From assembly GCA_003567805.1 (NCBI GenBank), contig PWYP01000058.1:1-7671 (forward strand): a DNA stretch of 7,671 bases. The letters are read 5' to 3'. The notes beneath the pieces are model-generated. The model saw nothing but the letters and a program-made list of their open reading frames with translations. It had not been told where the DNA came from and did not search any database. Position numbers and translations under genes: made by a program. This DNA is from PVC group bacterium (GTDB taxonomy: Bacteria > Verrucomicrobiota > Kiritimatiellia > UBA8416). This document shows positions 6,701 through 7,671 of this stretch, in pieces. Position 1 is the stretch's first letter; the number at the start of each line of letters is the position of its first letter.

Positions 6701-7471
6701 TTGCAGCGGGGTGAGTGTATGCCCTAAATTCAGGGCATATTCGTGGTATCCCTGTGCCGCCATGTCGCGCACGAGTTGTTTCCAGAGGACGAGTCGGCGT
6801 TGTGTGCGCCCTGCATATCCTACGAGTGCGACGAGCAAAAGGGTCGGAACGAACAGATAGAGATGGCGGTGTCGCCGAAAGACCCGGTGCCAGAATGGTG
6901 GGATTTCACTGAACGCACCGGTTTCCGCGCCTGGCAGGGGAGGGGATTTTTGCTGCTGTGTATGACGGTGCGAATCTATCACCATCATATTTGTCCACAC
7001 TATGATCATGGTGAGGATGGCATGCATTACGGTGGTATCGCGGAGCAAGTCGGTCATCGTGGTGGTTGTGGGAGCGGGCCCAAACTGTATGATCAGGATG
7101 ATACGTAGGATGTTGGTGAACCATGTGACGGTACATGACGCTGTAATCATGTAGAATAGGGCGAATCCGCGGTAACGTTTCCAACAGGCTATAGCTATCG
7201 ATAGGACAAGTGCCGTGAGCATCGCGCCAGCACTATGGTAGCCTACGCGGATGTCGTAGGCATACAGATCGGTTCGAAGAACGGTATGATCAGCCCATAC
7301 AGGCATGCGCAAAAGATGCATGCACCATTCGGTTACTTGTGCGTTACGATAAGCCCAGGGCTCGATGATGGTCTCTGGAAGCACCAGGATGCGGCCGTAA
7401 GTGAACCAGATGATCAGTAGCACCCCGCCAAGGGTTACAGCTGAAACTTGTAATACGCGTTTAGATGTCAT
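3707..7471 (-). CDS. exosortase-like membrane domain fused to a long TPR-repeat region
   Basis: The product has 1254 residues. Membrane segments are visible near 11-29, 84-97, 103-131, 148-166 and 204-220. Residues 1-166 resemble an exosortase/archaeosortase, the membrane transpeptidase family that processes PEP-CTERM-type sorting signals. The MPVWADHTVLRTD stretch (56-68) resembles the G-x-P-V...G-N-x-L lead-in; FTNILRI (118-124) matches the N-x-x-R motif; His150 follows before a hydrophobic helix. The Cys-Ser-Gly nucleophile is absent: the site reads H79-S80-A81-G82. The only cysteines are 50, 96, 113, 500 and 911, none in a matching motif. Residues 221-1254 are alanine/leucine-rich helix pairs of TPR type, clearest around 596-635, 699-745, 1096-1135 and 1166-1235. 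A proline-rich linker (about 780-822) interrupts them. Basic clusters KRYR (98-101) and RRHRHR-like (197-203) suggest the TPR region is periplasmic. The ATG at 7471 has an in-frame TAG 6 bases upstream and only a poorly spaced AGGA. The exosortase relation is my reading of motifs; the TPR call is firmer. Confidence 0.72.
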   Translation of the reverse strand: MTSKRVLQVSAVTLGGVLLIIWFTYGRILVLPETIIEPWAYRNAQVTEWCMHLLRMPVWADHTVLRTDLYAYDIRVGYHSAGAMLTALVLSIAIACWKRYRGFALFYMITASCTVTWFTNILRIILIIQFGPAPTTTTMTDLLRDTTVMHAILTMIIVWTNMMVIDSHRHTQQQKSPPLPGAETGAFSEIPPFWHRVFRRHRHLYLFVPTLLLVALVGYAGRTQRRLVLWKQLVRDMAAQGYHEYALNLGHTLTPLQQNDTAWQLQLSRIMLLANRPEAAQEVLTEIERQALRAGHGAEHALLYAYAQMLQQNEKETHGAIQKLHRYATQDPIWQIIFLELAMASGNQDDILVHAPLAVQADTERERIRPAIPALQYSGTWRTLLDSTRWITWEATPLETLRMQIMAQLQLGQTSAAAERTQFALQRYPGEIGLIAPVLVFMHNTPTEWEPRFTRLIQQAIHNHAAPAERLAIIHAAFAAKRPDLAWQAYQKLRNDDPNCLYADLALIRYAERWFRFRNHYLRLPAPATTATTDVYPYILLGRHIPLFTSSLPAIPHSGEFALLLQDEDWMQRRKEGTLARIQENPTVLTEQPVLRLHYAALLENTGNLEKAYQQFSLLAQEHPTYHALALHHRARLAAQTSTPWHGYQLLRTILTDAAPLTPEALSQAIEKAQPQAIAFKDQSVHQLPLITQLIHLQWESRQYLAALATAREGLRRFPESTTLRTMTADMLLQANMPDQALKLLQDTTSRRTPETDALEAEALIATQRFSALPTFRRQRLLPPQATTPQNPDERLPPAEYVLSPILPEQILLLPPSTNNPIHHLFQHVQEHPERDIDFEAWLHTPETRLQQAEAMHLLSSLLHTQSRSDLARQAAQFAVFANPHDPWLWQSYLRSTTEHQPWISLARTFCPEDPELWLAELVWYARDQKNKDPFMAIQRLMDEALESETFTVEARVRAADFLWRGGQYDQATILIESFFGKERGLLAAHLLGMEAAERRGRQGRALHHIEAAIEAAGEAAPELYARFIKRIVRQGDIPSDSNIIHALRNLHEAEPDNLFWTELLGYTRYQRGGANVIEAGQKMQRAIQAGSTNRVVFLIAAEGLRRLNRTSDAANILQQGLEIMPEDPVLLNNTAYILATNPATAEQALAYMDALKPLAETDPVIRETLAFVLLRNDQLDEARALLARNLQETPPDSLSWFRSQMHISEIVWRQGRREIAISMLEQLLRGARNIPDEDILNANRLLLRFSTTR

Positions 7472-7522
7472 ATCCTACGTCCGCAATTGCTACAAAAAAA
7501 GCGTGAGAAGCACGTTGACAGA

Positions 7523-7551
7523 ATCCTATCGGAATGGGGGCTTTCTGCCAA
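7523..7551 (-). promoter_or_regulatory. sigma-70-like promoter for the exosortase-TPR gene
   Basis: Read on the - strand, TTGGCA (7551-7546) is followed after exactly 17 bases by TAGGAT (7528-7523). The -35 matches five of six consensus bases. The -10 matches four of six, including the important first, second and last positions. Transcription would start near 7516, giving a leader of about 45 bases before the ATG at 7471. I found no comparably good promoter for the + strand gene that leaves this region in the other direction. Confidence 0.5.
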
Positions 7552-7557
7552 GTGCGG

Positions 7558-7586
7558 GCAAGCGCAAATATTTTTCGGGGGCTTGC
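7558..7586. repeat. inverted repeat in the divergent intergenic region
   Basis: GCAAGC at 7558-7563 and GCTTGC at 7581-7586 form a 6-bp inverted repeat around a 17-base AT-rich centre (CGCAAATATTTTT). It lies just upstream of the -35 of the minus-strand promoter and 36 bases before the + strand start at 7622. It could be an operator for both genes or a weak leader hairpin for the right-hand gene. The rest of the 150-base gap (7472-7621) shows no gene. Confidence 0.25.
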
Positions 7587-7621
7587 GTTATGCTTCCGGC
7601 AATAACTACATAGGAGACGCA

Positions 7622-7671
7622 ATGACAGCGAAGAAAAAGAAGCCTGCTAAAAAGTTAGCGGATATTGGTGT
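7622..7671 (+). CDS. start of a lysine-rich protein of unknown function (partial)
   Basis: Only the first 16 full codons are in the window: MTAKKKKPAKKLADIG, followed by GT, which must be Val. The ATG at 7622 has AGGAG at 7612-7616 with 5 bases of spacing, a good ribosome binding site. Six of the first eleven residues are lysine. Such basic leaders occur in nucleic-acid binding and ribosome-associated proteins, but also as tails on unrelated enzymes, so no function can be given. It is divergent from the exosortase-TPR gene, with 150 bases between the two starts. Confidence 0.7.
   Translation, partial: MTAKKKKPAKKLADIG

Noticed and set aside
7494..7514. Minus-strand hairpin CGTG-CTTCT-CACG followed by seven T, resembling an attenuator before the exosortase-TPR gene
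   Set aside because: The stem has only four base pairs and would lie at the very first bases of the predicted transcript, too weak and too early for termination.
7515..7520. TTGACA on the + strand as the -35 of the lysine-rich gene
   Set aside because: It is a perfect -35 hexamer, but positions 16-19 bases downstream read GGGGCT, GGGCTT and similar, with no -10. The nearest AT-rich candidate (TAACTA at 7603) is far out of range.
7588..7600. TTATGCTTCCGGC, identical to part of the E. coli lac promoter spacer
   Set aside because: The match covers only spacer bases. The flanking -35 is absent and the following TAACTA is not placed as in lac. I take it as a chance match, although vector or host contamination would be worth excluding.
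1..7671. PEP-CTERM or related sorting tail, CRISPR, tRNA, rRNA or mobile element in the window
   Set aside because: No complete protein here ends in a sorting motif plus membrane helix plus basic tail, and I see no direct-repeat array, transposase or structured RNA gene. Any substrate of the exosortase-like protein must be encoded elsewhere.

Overview
The window is a bacterial chromosome segment with two parts. The left half (1-3710, + strand) is a type II fatty-acid synthesis (FAS II) cluster in the order fabH (3' end only), fabD, fabG, acpP, fabF. The right half (3707-7471, - strand) is one very long gene for a 1254-residue membrane protein. Its N-terminus resembles the exosortase/archaeosortase family and the rest is TPR-like helical repeats. 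A 150-bp divergent intergenic region (7472-7621) follows, then the first 16 codons of a lysine-rich + strand gene.

Organism: the fab genes have Gram-negative style organisation with strong Shine-Dalgarno sites and moderate GC by eye. An exosortase-like protein with a large TPR region, the general style of the ACP, and a GLSLGE nucleophile motif in FabD together suggest the PVC group (Verrucomicrobiota, Kiritimatiellota or Lentisphaerota). This is an impression from protein style; no marker gene in the window settles it.

Left half: FabD makes malonyl-ACP, FabH starts chains by condensing acyl-CoA with malonyl-ACP, FabF elongates them, FabG reduces the 3-oxoacyl-ACP, and AcpP carries all intermediates. 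Catalytic residues of all four enzymes and the ACP attachment serine are present. Two RNA structures flank acpP: a perfect 8-bp stem-loop in its leader and a long imperfect hairpin with a T-rich tail just after it. The second may be a partial terminator that sets the ACP:FabF ratio. The fabF start is a GTG at 2472.

Right half: the exosortase-like domain keeps the N-x-x-R motif (N120, R123) and a downstream His (H150). Where the family has the nucleophile Cys of a Cys-Ser-Gly motif, it reads His79-Ser80-Ala81-Gly82. A fifth membrane segment and about 1030 residues of TPR-like repeats follow, predicted to lie outside the cytoplasm. A plausible sigma-70 promoter (TTGGCA-17-TAGGAT) lies upstream. 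This gene converges on fabF with a 4-bp overlap of stop codons and no room for a terminator. The cysteine-less exosortase-TPR fusion is the most unusual object in the window.
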